Positions 11,437 through 23,400 of a stretch of DNA of 64,000 nucleotides are shown here, in pieces. Both the position numbers and the translations under genes were made by a program. Numbering within the stretch: the first letter of the stretch is position 1; the number at the start of each line of letters is the position of its first letter. This DNA is from Hevea brasiliensis (Eukaryota > Streptophyta > Magnoliopsida > Malpighiales > Euphorbiaceae), in NCBI RefSeq assembly GCF_030052815.1, contig NC_079505.1:65315899-65379898 (forward strand), in the 5' to 3' direction. The notes under the pieces were generated by a model, which made no database searches, had not been told where the DNA came from, and worked only from the letters and a program-made list of their open reading frames with translations.

Positions 11437-12410
11437 ACAGCAGAAGAGGGGACCAGGTCAGTCGAGTTCAGCTCCTGCATCAGGGAAGAAGTTCAAGGGT
11501 TCTCCTGCACAAAGTTCAGCTCACCACAGGTCGTGGTCGGGGCCTGGACCACGATTCACCCCTAGGAGAGGTCACCCACACCATCAAGGCGCTCTCCAGG
11601 ATGGGGTTCAGGGACCACCCCAAAGATCTTCTGCGTGTCCACACCGCCTTTAAATGGCACAAGGGGGAGTGTTGGAGAGTAACTGTGCTCGCTGAGATGT
11701 GGGTCAACAGAGCATCGCTGAGAACCGCCCATGCAGAACTACTACAATCGCTCCAACACAAGCGCATGCACCGCTCCTACACCACGAGACGTAGAAAACT
11801 GCAAGTCGGTCGTTGGACCATCACAGAGGCCTACATCTGAGCCAGCAGAGAGGCCAGATACCAGACCACCTGCCAGAAATTATGCCTTGAGAGCTCAGGA
11901 GGAGCAAGATGCCCCGGACGTCATCAGGGGTACGTTCTCCCTCTACAATACTCCTGTGCATGCATTGGTGGATCCAGGATCCACTCATTCATACATCTGC
12001 ATCAACCTACCCGTAGAAAGGGGGATACTAATAGGGGAGAGTGACTAAGACATTCTGGTCACTAATCCATTGGGTCACAGTGTAGTGGTGAACAAGGTAT
12101 ACAAGGGTTGCCCGTTAAGGATTCAGGGGTATGAATTCTTGGCCGACTTGATTGAGTTACCCTTCCACGAGTTTGACGTGATTTTGGGAATGGACTGGTT
12201 GTCACGTCATCAGGCAATAGTTGATTGCAAATTGAAGAGAATTTCTCTAAAAACTTCAGAGGGTAATGAGATCACAGTTGTGGGGGAAAGGATAGATTTC
12301 TTGTCTAATGTCATCTCAGCCACTGTTGCAAGAAGAATGATGAGAAAAGGCTGTGAAGCCTACCTAGCACATGTGGTGGATACTAGGCAGGCTAAGCCAA
12401 ACCTGAGTGA
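11437..12410 (+). pseudogene. Gypsy-A gag C-terminus and aspartic protease, broken
   Basis: The gag tail (to about 11,880) is low-complexity and frame-broken, and no CCHC knuckle is readable. The protease follows in the frame open at 11,731-12,048, with ALVDPGSTHSYI around 11,960. Gypsy proteases normally read D-S-G or D-T-G there, so DPG is a damaged active site. A TAA at 12,046-12,048 interrupts the domain. The same frame then continues with [20 protein letters not shown] (about 12,140), the second conserved protease block. The enzyme would cut the Gag-Pol polyprotein. Gypsy-C carries the matching domain with an intact DSGSTHS. Confidence 0.85.
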
Positions 12411-13740
12411 CATACCCACAATGAGAGACTTCCCAGAAGTATTTCCTGAAGAGTTGCCTGGTTTGCCACCAGAAAGGGAAGTCGAATTTGCTATTGAGAC
12501 ACTGCCGGGTACCGCACCCATTTCCATTGCTCCTTATAGGATGGCACCCATGGAATTGAGGGAGTTGAAAACTCAATTGCAAGAGTTGCTTGATAAGGGG
12601 TTTATACGCCCCAGTGTGTCACCATGGGGAGCTCCAGTGCTGTTTGTAAAGAAGAAGGATGGGACTTTGAGGCTTTGTATTGATTACCGGCAGTTGAATA
12701 AAGTGACTGTGAAGAACAAATATCTGTTGCCTAGAATTGATGATCTGTTTGATCAGTTGAAGGGAGCAGGAGTATTTTCTAAGATTGATCTCGCATCGTG
12801 GTATCATCGATTGAGGGTGAAGGATGTAGATGTGCCCAAGATCGCATTCAGACCCGTATGGGCATTATGAGTTTCTGGTGATGCCCTTTGGCTTAACAAA
12901 TGCACCAGCGGCATTCATGGACCTTATGAACCGTATCTTCCATCCATATCTAGATCGGTTCGTAGTGGTCTTTATTGATGATATTTTGGTGTATTCCAAG
13001 ACCAGGGAAGAACATGATGAACATTTGAGGATTGTTCTGCAAACCCTGCGGGAACTAAGTTGTCCAAGTGTGACTTTTGGCTGAATGAGATTGCATTCCT
13101 TGGACACATAGTGTCAGCTGATGGGATTAGGGTGGATCCCAAGAAAATAGAAGCAGTGATGAAATGGAAGCCTCCCAGGAATATAACTGAGGTCAGAAGC
13201 TTCTTGGGGCTAGCTGGGTATTACAGAAGATTTGTGAAGGGATTTTCCCTAATAGCTGCTCCAATGACCAAGTTGTTACACAAGAATGTCAGATTTGACT
13301 GGAATGACAAATGTCAGACCAGTTTTGAGAGGTTGAAGGCTATGTTGACAGAGGCACCAGCAGCACACAAGGTCGTGAAAGGACTTTGTGGTCTACAGTG
13401 ATGCCTCTCATAATGGGTTAGGGTGTGTATTGATGCAAGAGGGGAAAGTGATCGCCTATGCTTCCAGGCAGTTAAGGCCACATGAACAGAACTACCCTAC
13501 CCATGATTTAGAGCTTGCAGCAATTATCTTCGCAGTGAAGATATGGAGGCATTACTTGTATGGTGAAAAGTGCAACATTTACACAGACCACAAGAGCCTG
13601 AAATATTTGCCAACCCAGAAGGAGCTCAACCTTAGACAGAGGCGATGGATTGAGTTCCTGAAGGACTATGACTGTGTAATTGACTACCATCCTGGGAAGG
13701 CAAATGTAGTTGCTGATGCTTTGAGCAGAAAGTCCATCAC
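12411..13740 (+). pseudogene. Gypsy-A reverse transcriptase and RNase H, frameshifted
   Basis: The RT begins after [20 protein letters not shown] and shows [39 protein letters not shown] and the catalytic FIDDILVYS (FIDD at 12,971-12,982). Frame breaks fall near 12,850, near 13,050 and near 13,370; the second coincides with a small deletion before LSKCDFWL. The RNase H domain (13,388 onward) keeps YSDAS, the LELAA glutamate, YTDHKSL and VADALSRK. The two enzymes make double-stranded DNA from the element RNA. The blocks are well preserved but cannot be read as one protein. Confidence 0.93.
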
Positions 13741-13859
13741 AGCTTTGAGATCATTGAATGCCCGTCTAACATTGATTCGAGATGGAGCTATTTTGGTTGA
13801 GTTGCAAGTAAGGCCAAACCTGCTACAGTAGATACTAGATGGGCAAAAGGCAGATGAAA

Positions 13860-14805
13860 AGTTAATGGCTATTTTGAGCAAAATCTCAGAGGGAAAAGCA
13901 ACTGACTATGAGGTGAAAGCAGATGGGTGTCTGTATTACAAAGGAAGACTGTGTGTACCAGATGATGGGGAATTGAAAGCTAGTATTCTAAAAGAGGCAC
14001 ACACTAGTGTATATGCTATGCACCCAGGAAGTACAAAGATGTATCATGACCTGAAGCTTCAGTATTGGTGGCCTGGTATGAAGAAGGACATAGCTGACTA
14101 TGTGACTAAATGCTTGACATGTCAGCAAGTCAAGGCAGAACATCAAGTTCCATCAGGTTTGCTACAGCCTATACGCATACCTGAATGGAAGTGGGATCGG
14201 GTCACCATGGATTTTGTAAGTGGTCTACCTCTCACCCGGAAGAAACATGATGCAGCATGGGTGATAGTTGATAGATTGACAAAGTCAGCACACTTTCTGC
14301 CAGTTAGGACTGACTACTCACTAGAGAGGTTAGCAGAATTGTATATCAGTGAGATAGTTAGACTACATGGAATTCCACTTTCCATCATATCCGATCGAGA
14401 CCCAAGATTTACATCGAGATTTTGGAAGAAGTTGCATGAATCCTTGGGTACACAACTCCATTTCAAAGATGCCTTTCCATCCTCAGACGGATGGGCAATC
14501 CGAAAGAGTAATCCAGGTAAATAATTGAAACCAATGAAATTGATACAAATATTGAATTGAAATGATAACAATAACGTGAAATATATGTCAGGTCCTTGAG
14601 GATATGCTGAGGAGTTGTGTCATTGAGTTTGAGGGAAGCTGGGATAGATACCTCCCACTGGCAGAATTTGCATACAACAATAGCTACCAAGCTAGTATCC
14701 AAATGGCCCCATATGAAGCACTGTATGGGAGAAAATGTAGAACTCAGCAGTCTGGACTGAATTGGGCGAAGATAAACCGTAGGCTGCACTGTGAAACAGA
14801 CTGAG
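13860..14805 (+). pseudogene. Gypsy-A integrase, broken and carrying an intron-like insert
   Basis: The zinc-binding part shows HTSVYAMHPG and CLTCQQVK. The core has MDFVSGLP and [12 protein letters not shown], the first two acidic residues of the D-D-E triad. The third lies in SERVIQ, which is out of frame because of an extra C near 14,477. Immediately after that Gln codon a 75-bp AT-rich insert begins with GT and ends with AG; the coding blocks ([21 protein letters not shown]) then continue in the frame of SERVIQ. Gypsy-C has the same junction with no insert. A further frame change near 14,790 leads into the C-terminal part. The enzyme would insert the cDNA into the genome. Confidence 0.92.
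14517..14591 (+). other. Intron-like 75-bp insertion in the integrase
   Basis: The insert starts GTAAAT directly after a CAG codon and ends TATGTCAG directly before GTCCTTGAG. It is about 77% A+T and contains an in-frame TGA near 14,526. Its removal would join coding blocks that are contiguous in Gypsy-C (about 45,890 on the minus strand). Length, base composition and GT-AG ends suit a short plant intron; TGATAAC-like words lie in the expected branch region. Splicing is inference. Confidence 0.5.
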
Positions 14806-15336
14806 GACAAAGTAAAATTGATCAAAGCCAACTTGAAGGTTGCCTCAGACAGACAGAAATCTTATGCCGACCTGAAGAGAAAAGAAATAGAATATGTGGT
14901 TGGCGACAAAGTGTTCCTCAAGGTGTCACCGTGGAAGAAAGTGTTGAGGTTTGGAAGGAAGGGTAAGTTGAGCCCTAGGTTCATTGGCCCATATGAAGTC
15001 ATTGAACGTGTGGGTCCAGTGGCCTATAGGCTAGCTTTACCACCAGAGCTGGACAAGATCCATAATGTGTTCCACGTGTCCATGCTCAGGAGATACCGCT
15101 CAGATCCTTCACATGTCATCTCCAGAGAAGAAATTGAAATACAGCCGGATTTGACATATGAAGAAGAACCTCTACGGATCTTGGCTCGGGAAGTGAAAGA
15201 GTTGAGAAACAAGCAGATTCCATTGGTGAAAGTGCTTTGGAGGCACCACAACACCGAGGAGGCAACTTGGGAAAGTGAAGAAACGATGAGGCAACAGTTC
15301 CCTCAACTGTTTGCATCAGGTAAATTTCGAGGATGA
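14806..15336 (+). pseudogene. Gypsy-A integrase C-terminus: GPY/F module and chromodomain-like tail
   Basis: This frame is open for 181 codons (from 14,791) and reads KVFLKVSPWKKVLRFGRKGK, FIGPYEVIERVGPVAYRL (the GPY/F module), the linker HNVFHVSMLRRYRSDPSHV, and a tail with VKVLWRHHNTEEATWE. That tail resembles the chromodomain of Tekay/Del chromoviruses, which directs insertion towards marked chromatin. It ends at a TGA at 15,334-15,336, eleven bases before the polypurine tract. It is the longest undamaged piece of the element but lacks its upstream partner in frame. Confidence 0.9.
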
Positions 15337-15346
15337 AATTTAAATT

Positions 15347-15359
15347 AGAGGGGAAGAGT
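15347..15359 (+). promoter_or_regulatory. Gypsy-A polypurine tract
   Basis: AGAGGGGAAGAGT lies directly before the LTR start (TGTAACACCC). This is the position and composition of the plus-strand primer in LTR elements. Confidence 0.85.
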
Positions 15360-18300
15360 TGTAACACCCTCCCGGTAACCACTCCGTACATTCTACTGTT
15401 CCGGTGACCGGTGTCAGTCCGGACAGCTAGAACGTCCGGAAAAATATTTAAACTAAAGTCAGGAACCATAATTAACTCAAATATTAATAAGAAACACTTA
15501 GTAAAAATTTTAGAAGTAAAATACAACCAAGTAAAACGAGCTGGTGCACAAGCGATGGGTAACCGGAGGGAAGTTGCGATTCTCGCAACGAGGAGCCCTA
15601 GACCCAGGGAAAAAATTATAAAATAATTTTTAGGACTCCAGAGAAGGGTAATTGAGGTTCCCATGGAATTAGAATGCCAAGAAAATACCTAGAAAAATTT
15701 TTCAATTGGTACAGACGATTTTGACCCGTTAAGCCAAACGGAGGGCATTTTGGTCATTTCGCCTTCCGAGGTGATTTTTGGCCGACTTGTCCAGTTGAGT
15801 AAATAATTAATATAACTTAAAATATGAAGAAATATTACTAAAAATGAAATTTGAAATGAGTAGTGGAGAAAAGAGAAGAAAAATAAAAAAAATGCTATTT
15901 ATGACATCAAAGTGATGTCATTTAAAATGTTCAACCAATCACAATTAACCTACCATTTGACTAACTAATAAAGAGATAAAATGAAGACTAAATAACCACA
16001 AATTTCAGCAGCCTTCCTCCTCATCCTCTTGCAGCCGTGACCCTTGTCCTAAGCCAAACCTCCATTGTTGCTCAAATTGAGCTTGAATCCTCCCAAAAAC
16101 CAACCTTAAAATCCTAAGTCACCTTCACCAAAATTTATCTACACATCCTAAGGAAGCATTAGGCAGCCACAAAGAGGAGAAAATCAAGAGTTTCACAAGC
16201 TCAATAAGTTGAGCAAAGAGGTTAGTGCTACACTTTTGTTCTCACTCTTTTAATTTTAGTTAAAACATCATTTTGAGCTAAGAGATTTTAAGAGATTGAA
16301 GTAAATTACATGTGTTAAGGGTACCTTCAATTTTTAGCAGCCCTATGGGAGATTGAGTTTGATTGTTTAATAAACTTAGAGTGGTTGGAAATCATGGTTA
16401 AGGTATTAATATGCATGGAGATTGAACTAAGCATGTCAATCAAGGTTTATGAGTAATTGGTTTGGACATTAGGGTTTGCAAAGGTGAAATTGTGACTTAG
16501 CTTAGGAAATGGTTAGAGAACTTTTTAATGGTCAATTAGTGACCATTTTAGGTAGGTTGACCCTAATTAGAACTGAAAAATTGGAGGTTAAAGTGAAGGT
16601 GAAATCTGCCTATGGACAGCAGCATAGGGACTGAAAATTCAGTCCCTTTGCACTGCCATAACTTGGGCTATGCTAGTCCAATTGGTGTTTGGCCAATTGG
16701 AAATGAAACTAGGCTTATAATGGCACATTTTTGCTGAAGAAACCATGCCCAAAAGACCAAAGCAAAAGGACCAAAACTCAGCTCCAATCCGGATACCCTG
16801 CACTGAACTCTGCAGAATTGACCAAATGAACAGTAACTATTCATTTGGCCATAACTCACTGTAGATTTGGTCAATTGACCTAAAATTTTTACAGCAACAA
16901 GTTAAGACATAGACAAACAACTTTCATGAAGGAACCTACCCCAAATTATGGCCAGAACCCATCCAAACAAGTGGTTCCAGTCACTGTTCATGCACTGTAG
17001 ATATGGTAATTTTCTGCAGAATGCACATCCGGACAGCTTGGGTTTTTGGGCCATATCTGGAGCTACAAAACTCCAAATGGAGTGATTCAAAAAAGGAAAT
17101 TCAACTAGACAAAATAAGGAACAACTTTTAATGTTTTACATTTCTTCAAATTCCAACAGTAACAGTGTCCAATGGAACAGTGAACTTGACTCACCAAAAC
17201 TGAAAATTCTGCTTGTGTGGGTTTACACTTTGAAATGGTATTAACACTCAATACCAACAAGTTTTAAACACCAAATGTGGTATGTTGGGAGTGCCAAAGT
17301 CAATGAACATATTTTCTATCCAAAAGTCAACATTTTTGTTGACCAATGAGGTGAATAGTAACACCAAAACATGAAATTTACAAATTGAAGAATTTAAAAG
17401 TTTCAAATGCCCTAGTATACCTAACAAGATTGGTTTGGATAGTTTGGCATGCCAATAGGGTTCAGTTAGCAGTACTGCACATGGCAATATGCCATTCCGT
17501 GATTTCATGGCTTTTAGCCATTCTGACTTTGTATTGAGACTTGGCCTTGTGCCTGATATTATTTACAGCTTGTTAGCTGTTCTGTTGCACACCGGGAGAT
17601 GCATATGTAACCGATGGTGTGACGGCCCGAGGTACTAGGTACCCAAAGCGCGCTACCCGTTATCCATCCAATGCCTAGTGTAGGTTACTTGGGCAACCAA
17701 ATGAATGAAAATGAGCAATGTAGAAGAAATAAATGAATGGATATACAAATACATGACAAACAAAACATGTACATACAATACATACTTATATCTGTTATTT
17801 TCTTTTATTATATTATTGCACCACTAAGCATTATTGCTTAGCGCGTTGCTTTTGCCACGCGTAGGTACTGGAGATCCCGATCGCGAGCCCAGTAGACCAC
17901 AGACTGGGTGAGTCCATCCGGCAGTTTTGCTCAGTGTCCGTGTCACCTCGTCACCTGCAGTGCATTGGTAGGACACTAGATGTCATTTTGTCATTTTGTA
18001 ATTAACTTTTTATTTTCTCATATGTATTTGGGATTTATGTAATGTATTTTAAGGTTCATGTAAATAATAAAGATTTATGGTCATGTATGGTATTAATTTG
18101 AGTATTTAATGGTTGTTTATATATGAGAACCCTGAGAAAGGGATGTTTTGAGAAATGAAAAGGTTGTTGAGACCTGAAATTGACAAATTATTGAGATATT
18201 GATATTGAGTTTTATTGATGATATTGGAGTTGAGAATGAATGAAATTGTATATTGGAAGTGTTTTTAACAGTTCAAGAACTGCTTTCCATTTTTAGCCAG

Positions 18301-18493
18301 TACTACTGTATTTTCTTTAAAATCTTCGGAACCTCAAATGAATAATACTTTTGATAAATGGTTAAAATAAATCATATTTCATAAATTAACTTCAAAAGCA
18401 TGACACAAATTAAGTAAGGTATATTAGAGTGTGCCGGTACACCGTGTGGCATTACTTACTCGGGTATACTGTACACGGGTAAGGGGTGTCACA
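15360..18493 (+). repeat. Gypsy-A 3' LTR (3.1 kb)
   Basis: Begins TGTAACACCC and ends GGTGTCACA. It shares its order of blocks with the solo LTR at 5,548-10,239, including the early GTCCGGACAGCTAG and CTCCAAATGGAG (17,071-17,082). Short open frames on both strands inside it (15,411-17,508) have no recognisable content and are treated as chance. Confidence 0.92.
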
Positions 18494-19117
18494 AATGTGA
18501 TTGTGCTAATGTGTGGCGGCTTGAATTTGTCACACACCCCAAGGGTGTGTTTGGAGTATGGGCTTGGGTTTTAGGCCCATAATTAAGCCCATACCTAATT
18601 AAATTGTTTAATTAGGAATTTTAATTACACAATTAATTTATGAAAATTGTTTTCATTGAATTAAATTTAAAAAAAGGTTTCTAAATTTAAATCATTTGAA
18701 TAAGATTCAAATCTGAATTTTTTGGTTGAATATGTGATATTCAATTTAATTTTTTAGTATGTATATTTTATTTAATTGTTAAATTTTAATATGCATGATA
18801 GATAATCATGGACAATAAAAGACCAATGTGATTGGATTTATTTCTTTTATTTTTCTTTGGGTTGTAAAATAATTAATTTTATTTTAGTAGCATGTATTAT
18901 AAATATTGTAATAATTTGGGTTGTAATTTCATTTATTTGAGGACTTTAAAGTCCATATTCTTGTAAATTCGCCTTGCTATGCCAAGGATTATAATGTAAT
19001 TGGATTGCAAGAAGATCAAGGAGGTCAAGAGTATTGGTGGGACCAGTGAGAGGAAATCAAGATTAAGTGTTGATTATGTACTCCTTCAGCAACTCTTGTA
19101 AAATGAATGAATGAAAT
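18494..19117 (+). other. Copia-O leader, middle piece
   Basis: Matches the reverse complement of the Copia-I leader (about 24,980-25,870): the same block around TAATTAAATTGTTTAATTAG and the same end CTCCTTCAGCAACTC. Non-coding. It runs to GAATGAAAT at 19,117, where the truncated Copia-I LTR starts. One copy of the ATTTGAAT/ATTCAAAT inverted repeat stands near 18,690-18,711. Confidence 0.85.
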
Positions 19118-20195
19118 AAACTCTTTAATTAATTAATTAAATCATATTTAATTAGGTGATAACTTGTGTATGTGTGTGACTTACTAGGCTCATCACTAAT
19201 TGGCATTGAGATATGATATCAACTCTTAATACCATCAGAACTCTTTCTTACATAAATGATTTCTCTAAATCATTTTATGCACCTCATAGACCATGGTTAA
19301 CACCTAGCATATCGTGCCATGGACACCCAGTTAGTAATAAGATTTACCTTAAATCAACCTATAATCATATGTTACCATGCACTAGAATCTCTCTGTTACA
19401 AAATTCCAACTCAAGCTAGAGTCATGGTTTATGTCAAACTCTATTTGCTATGAGTATTATGTTCTCTTTTAATTCCAGTTCTTGATTAAAAAGATTTTCT
19501 CATCAGAAACTCTTTTCTGATTAAATCTATCTGTCCTGGCCAGGAACTTGAAACATCAAGAACAATTAAATGAACATAGGATTTTATCTATATTTACTTA
19601 GAGGAACATATTCCATCTTGATCAACACCTACCTCCATATATAACTAGTACGACCCAACACATGCCTATATACCCATACACAGTACAAGTATGAAAGCAG
19701 TATCAAACTCAAACTACCTATATACAAGATAACTGTGCTATCTCAGGTCTAAAGATTATATGCACTAATATGATTTATGACAAAACATTGACAAGAGTAA
19801 ACTCCATGTGCTTGTCATAAGTGTCACTGGTTCGGCCTACTTATCATTTATAAGTACCTATCATGTTTGTCATATGGCATGAGACTCACCATTCCATCTT
19901 ATTTATATCTCATATAAATAACTTGGGAACAAACATGAATACAATCTTTCTGGATAAGTCATGTCCTTATTATGAAGTATCCTCGATTGTGAACCTATTT
20001 ATGATACTTTGTTCTAGAAATAATGTCACTCATATTCTTAACAACTTAAGAATAATATTTCTAACAAAATATCAATGGACCTTTTCTATTACACATAAAT
20101 ATATCATGTAAACGGAAAAGTGGAAAAGCCTTTTATTAATAAAAATATGTACAAGATACATACTAAATGATATGCTCTAGGGCATACTACTAACA
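19118..20195 (-). repeat. Copia-I 3' LTR, truncated
   Basis: Matches 26,986-28,065 closely over its whole length and starts (minus strand) TGTTAGTAGTATGCCC at 20,195. The U5 side, present in the 5' LTR at 25,972-26,985, is missing. Confidence 0.92.
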
Positions 20196-20206
20196 ATCTC
20201 CCACTA
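20196..20206 (-). promoter_or_regulatory. Copia-I polypurine tract
   Basis: On the minus strand AGTGGGAGAT precedes the 3' LTR start, identical to the tract of Copia-O at 32,763-32,772. Confidence 0.85.
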
Positions 20207-20209
20207 GCA

Positions 20210-22113
20210 CTAGAGCCATTCATTACAATATCTTAGACCTATCTTCTCAAGATGTTGGTCTAGCAGAGTCTGTGACATAGGCTTAGTGAATGGATTAGCT
20301 GGATTTTCAGCTGATGCTATTTTCTGTATGGCTACATCGCTTCACCCAATTATTTCTTTGATAATGTGGTAGCGCCTTTCTATGTGTTTGGATTTTTGGT
20401 GAGACCTTGGTTCATTAGCCTGTATGACTGCTCCATTGTTGTCACAGTGTAGTGGAACTACTAACTCAATGGAAGAAACTACTGCAAGTTCTGTCACGAA
20501 CTTCTTTATCCAAATAACTTCCTTTGCAGCATCTGATGCAGCAATATACTCAGCCTTTATAATGGAATCTGCAGTCGTGCTCTGTTTGGAACTCTTCCAA
20601 CTGACTGCACCTTCATTACAAATGAACACATATCTAGATGTAGACTTTCTATCATCGATATCTGATTGGAAATCAGAATCAATATAACCATCCAATTGCA
20701 AGTCTCCACCTCCATAGATCAAGAATAAATCCTTAGTTCTTCTCAAGTACTTAAGGATATTCTTGACAGCTATCCAGTGTTCCAAACCTGGATTGGATTG
20801 ATACTTGCTAGTCAAACTAACAGCATATGCAATATCCGGCCTAGTACACAATATTGCATACATTAAACTTCCAATAGCCAAAGCATATGGAATCCTAGAT
20901 GTTTTATCTCTTTCTTCATGTGTCTTTGGAGACATCTCTTTAGAAAGATGGATACCATGTCTCACTGGTAACAATCCTCTCTTGGAATCAAGCATGTTAA
21001 ACCTCTTTAACACCTTTTCCAAGTATAGACTTTAGGATAAACCAATTATTCTTTTCGCTCTATTTCTATAGATGCGAATCCCAAGAATATAGGTTGCCTC
21101 CCCTAAGTCTTTCGTGGAAAATGTATTTGACAACCATATCTTTATAGTTGTCAACATACCTGTGTCATTACCCATCAACAGTATGTCATCCACATATAAG
21201 ACAGGGAAAGTGATAGCACTGTCACTAACCTTCTTATATACACATGGCTCATCCTCATTTTTGATAAAACCAAAGGATTTAATGGCTTCATCAAAAAGGA
21301 TGTTCCAACACCTCGAAACTTATTTCAACCCATAAATGGATCGCTTTAGCTTGCATACCTTAGAACCATCTTGGGATTCAAAACCCCTAGGTTGTTCCAT
21401 GAAAATGTTTTCTTCAATGTATCCATTGAGAAAAGCTATTTTGACATCCATTTGCCAAATCTCATGATCATAGAATGCAGCTATTGCTAATAGAATCCTA
21501 ATTGATTTAAGCATGGCAATAGGCGAGAAAGTCTCCTCATAGTCAATTCCTTGCCCTTGGCGAAACCCTTTCGCTACTAGCTTTGCCTTATAGGTCTTTA
21601 CCTTTCCATCAGAACCAATTTTCTTCTTGGAGATCATTTGTTCCCTATAGGTACAATACCTTCAGGTGGGTCAACAAGATCCCAAACTTGATTCTTATAC
21701 ATGGAATCAATTTCAGATTTCATAGCATCAATCCATTTTGAAGAGTCAATATCTGATATAGCTTCTTCACAGGTAAGTGGATCATCTCCATGATTTAATC
21801 CTTCATGAGTAGACAACTCTTGTTTTTCTTCATGAAGGAAACCATATATCACTGGTGGGTGAGATACCCTGGTTGTTCTATGAGGAACAGCTGTAGATGT
21901 TTCATCAATTGGTGTAGGTTGACTAGATGGATCTATATCCATCTGATCTGTTGGTTGGTCAGAATTCTCCAATTCCAACTCTATTTGCCTTCCTTTGCCA
22001 CCTTCTTGAACAAACTGTTGTTCAAGAAATGTGGCATCTCCACTTATCACAACCTTTTGTGAAGTAGGCAAATAAAACTAATATCCAAAACTATCTTTTG
22101 GATATCCAACAAA
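20210..22113 (-). pseudogene. Copia-I reverse transcriptase and RNase H, broken
   Basis: Minus-strand blocks in order: the linker between integrase and RT (22,071-21,634, acidic, ending DPPEGIVPIGNK); RT with YKAKLVAKGFRQGQGIDYEE and WQMDVKIAFLNGYIEE (21,637-21,320); a decayed stretch of multiple stops where the YVDD catalytic box can still be read (21,185-21,196); and RNase H from 21,022 with CTRPDIAYAV, KNILKYLRRTKD, IDSDFQSD, SSKQSTTADS and AEYIAASDA. The last coding block ends at a TAG at 20,210-20,212, just inside the polypurine tract. Copia RT and RNase H copy the RNA into DNA. Stops near 21,320 and 21,030 and the frame change near 21,634 rule out function. Confidence 0.92.
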
Positions 22114-23400
22114 TCAACCTTTTTCTAATCTGGTTTCCAATTTATTAGTGTTCAGCTTTTTGACATAAGCTGAACAACCCCAAATCTTAACATGCTTAAG
22201 ACTTGGCTTTCTTCCATGCCATATCTCATAAGGTGTGGAAGAAACTGATTTTGATGGAATCCTATTCAAAATATACAAAGCTGATTCTAATGCAAATCCC
22301 CAAAAGGAGATTAGCATATCAGTATAGCTCATCAAACTATGTACCATATCCAATAAGGTACGATTTCTCCTTTCAGATACACCATTTAGTTGTGGCGATC
22401 CTGGAGGAGTCAACTGGGAAACAATGCTGTGCTCTCTCAAGTATTCATCAAATTTAGTACTCAAATATTCACCTCCACAATCTGATCGAAGAGCTTTAAT
22501 ACTCTTTCCTGTTTGATTTTCTACTTCAGATTTAAATTCTTTGAACTTTTCAAAGGATTCATGTCTGTATTTCATCAAATACAAATACCCAAATCTTGAT
22601 TTATCATCAGTAAAGGTAATAAAATAATGAAAGCCCCCTCTAGCCATTTCTTTAAATGGACCACATACATCACTATGTATTAGCTCCAAAATATTTTCAG
22701 CTCTTAGCCCTTGTCCAACAAAGGGTGATCTAGTCATTTTGTCTTGAAGGCAAGATTCACAAGTTAGAGTAGGCTCAGAGCCCAATGAGGATAGAATCCC
22801 CATTTTCTCCAGTTTTGCAATCCTATCTTCTGCAACATGACATAAACTTAAGTGCCAAATATATTTTGAACTTGAGTTAATTTTCACTATGGCATTGCAT
22901 TCATTTAGATCACTTGCATTCATTTTGTGTTTGTCATTATTATCCAAATAATAAAGACCATCATTCATATAACCCGAACCAATATATTTATTTCCAAAAT
23001 AAATATTACAAACATCATCTGTGAACTGAAATTTATAGCCATTTCTAGTCAAACTAGATATAGAAATGATGTTCTTAAAAGCATCAGGTACATATAAAAT
23101 TTTATCCAAACACAAAACATGTCCAAACATATAAAAAGATTTAGATCCTATGGCTAAAGCTTCAACAGTTAAGCCATTGCCAATCCGGACTCTAACATCT
23201 TGAGAACTCAAGCTGCTACTATTTGCTAGTTCCTGCATATCATTAGAAATGTTAGAACTGGCACCAGTATCTAAAACCCAAGCTGTAGATGAACTATGAG
23301 TATCATCAGAATCTAAATAACAAGATATGGACATACCTTCCAAAGGTCTATCCTTCTTGTCCTTCAGAGAAGCAAGATACTGGGCGCTTTCTTTTCCAAA
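22114..23400 (-). pseudogene. Copia-I protease, GAG-pre-integrase and integrase
   Basis: Part of a 500-codon open frame (23,616-22,114), the longest in the window. It has the protease active site AWVLDTGASSNIS; a GAG-pre-integrase region around IWHLSLCHVAEDRIAKLEKM with a CESC zinc ligand pair; and the integrase core with HSDVCGP, RSDCGGEY and VSERRNRT supplying the D-D-E triad, followed by FWGFALESALYILNRIPSKS. In plant Copia the order protease, integrase, RT is diagnostic. It ends at a stop at 22,114, where the family would continue with the linker (LVGYPK in the same frame). The enzymatic residues look intact but the polyprotein is not. Confidence 0.94.

Larger units (their letters stand above)
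11437..18493 (+). mobile_element. Gypsy-A: 5'-truncated Tekay/Del-like chromodomain element
   Basis: Internal gag-pol sequence starts abruptly after 36 bases of Copia leader and runs through protease, RT, RNase H, integrase, GPY and chromodomain-like parts to a polypurine tract and a complete 3' LTR. The 5' LTR, primer site and most of gag are absent. After the LTR end at 18,493 the Copia-O leader resumes at once, so the element sits inside that leader. Without a 5' end no target duplication can be shown. The missing front could be an incomplete integration or a later deletion. Confidence 0.88.

Noticed and set aside
11516..11840. Overlapping frames on both strands
   Set aside because: Shadows over the low-complexity gag tail of Gypsy-A; only the frame leading into the protease is meaningful.
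19863..20111. Open frame of 82 codons, with a near copy at 27,733-27,945
   Set aside because: Both lie in the two LTRs of Copia-I on the strand opposite to the element; they are duplicates of LTR sequence.
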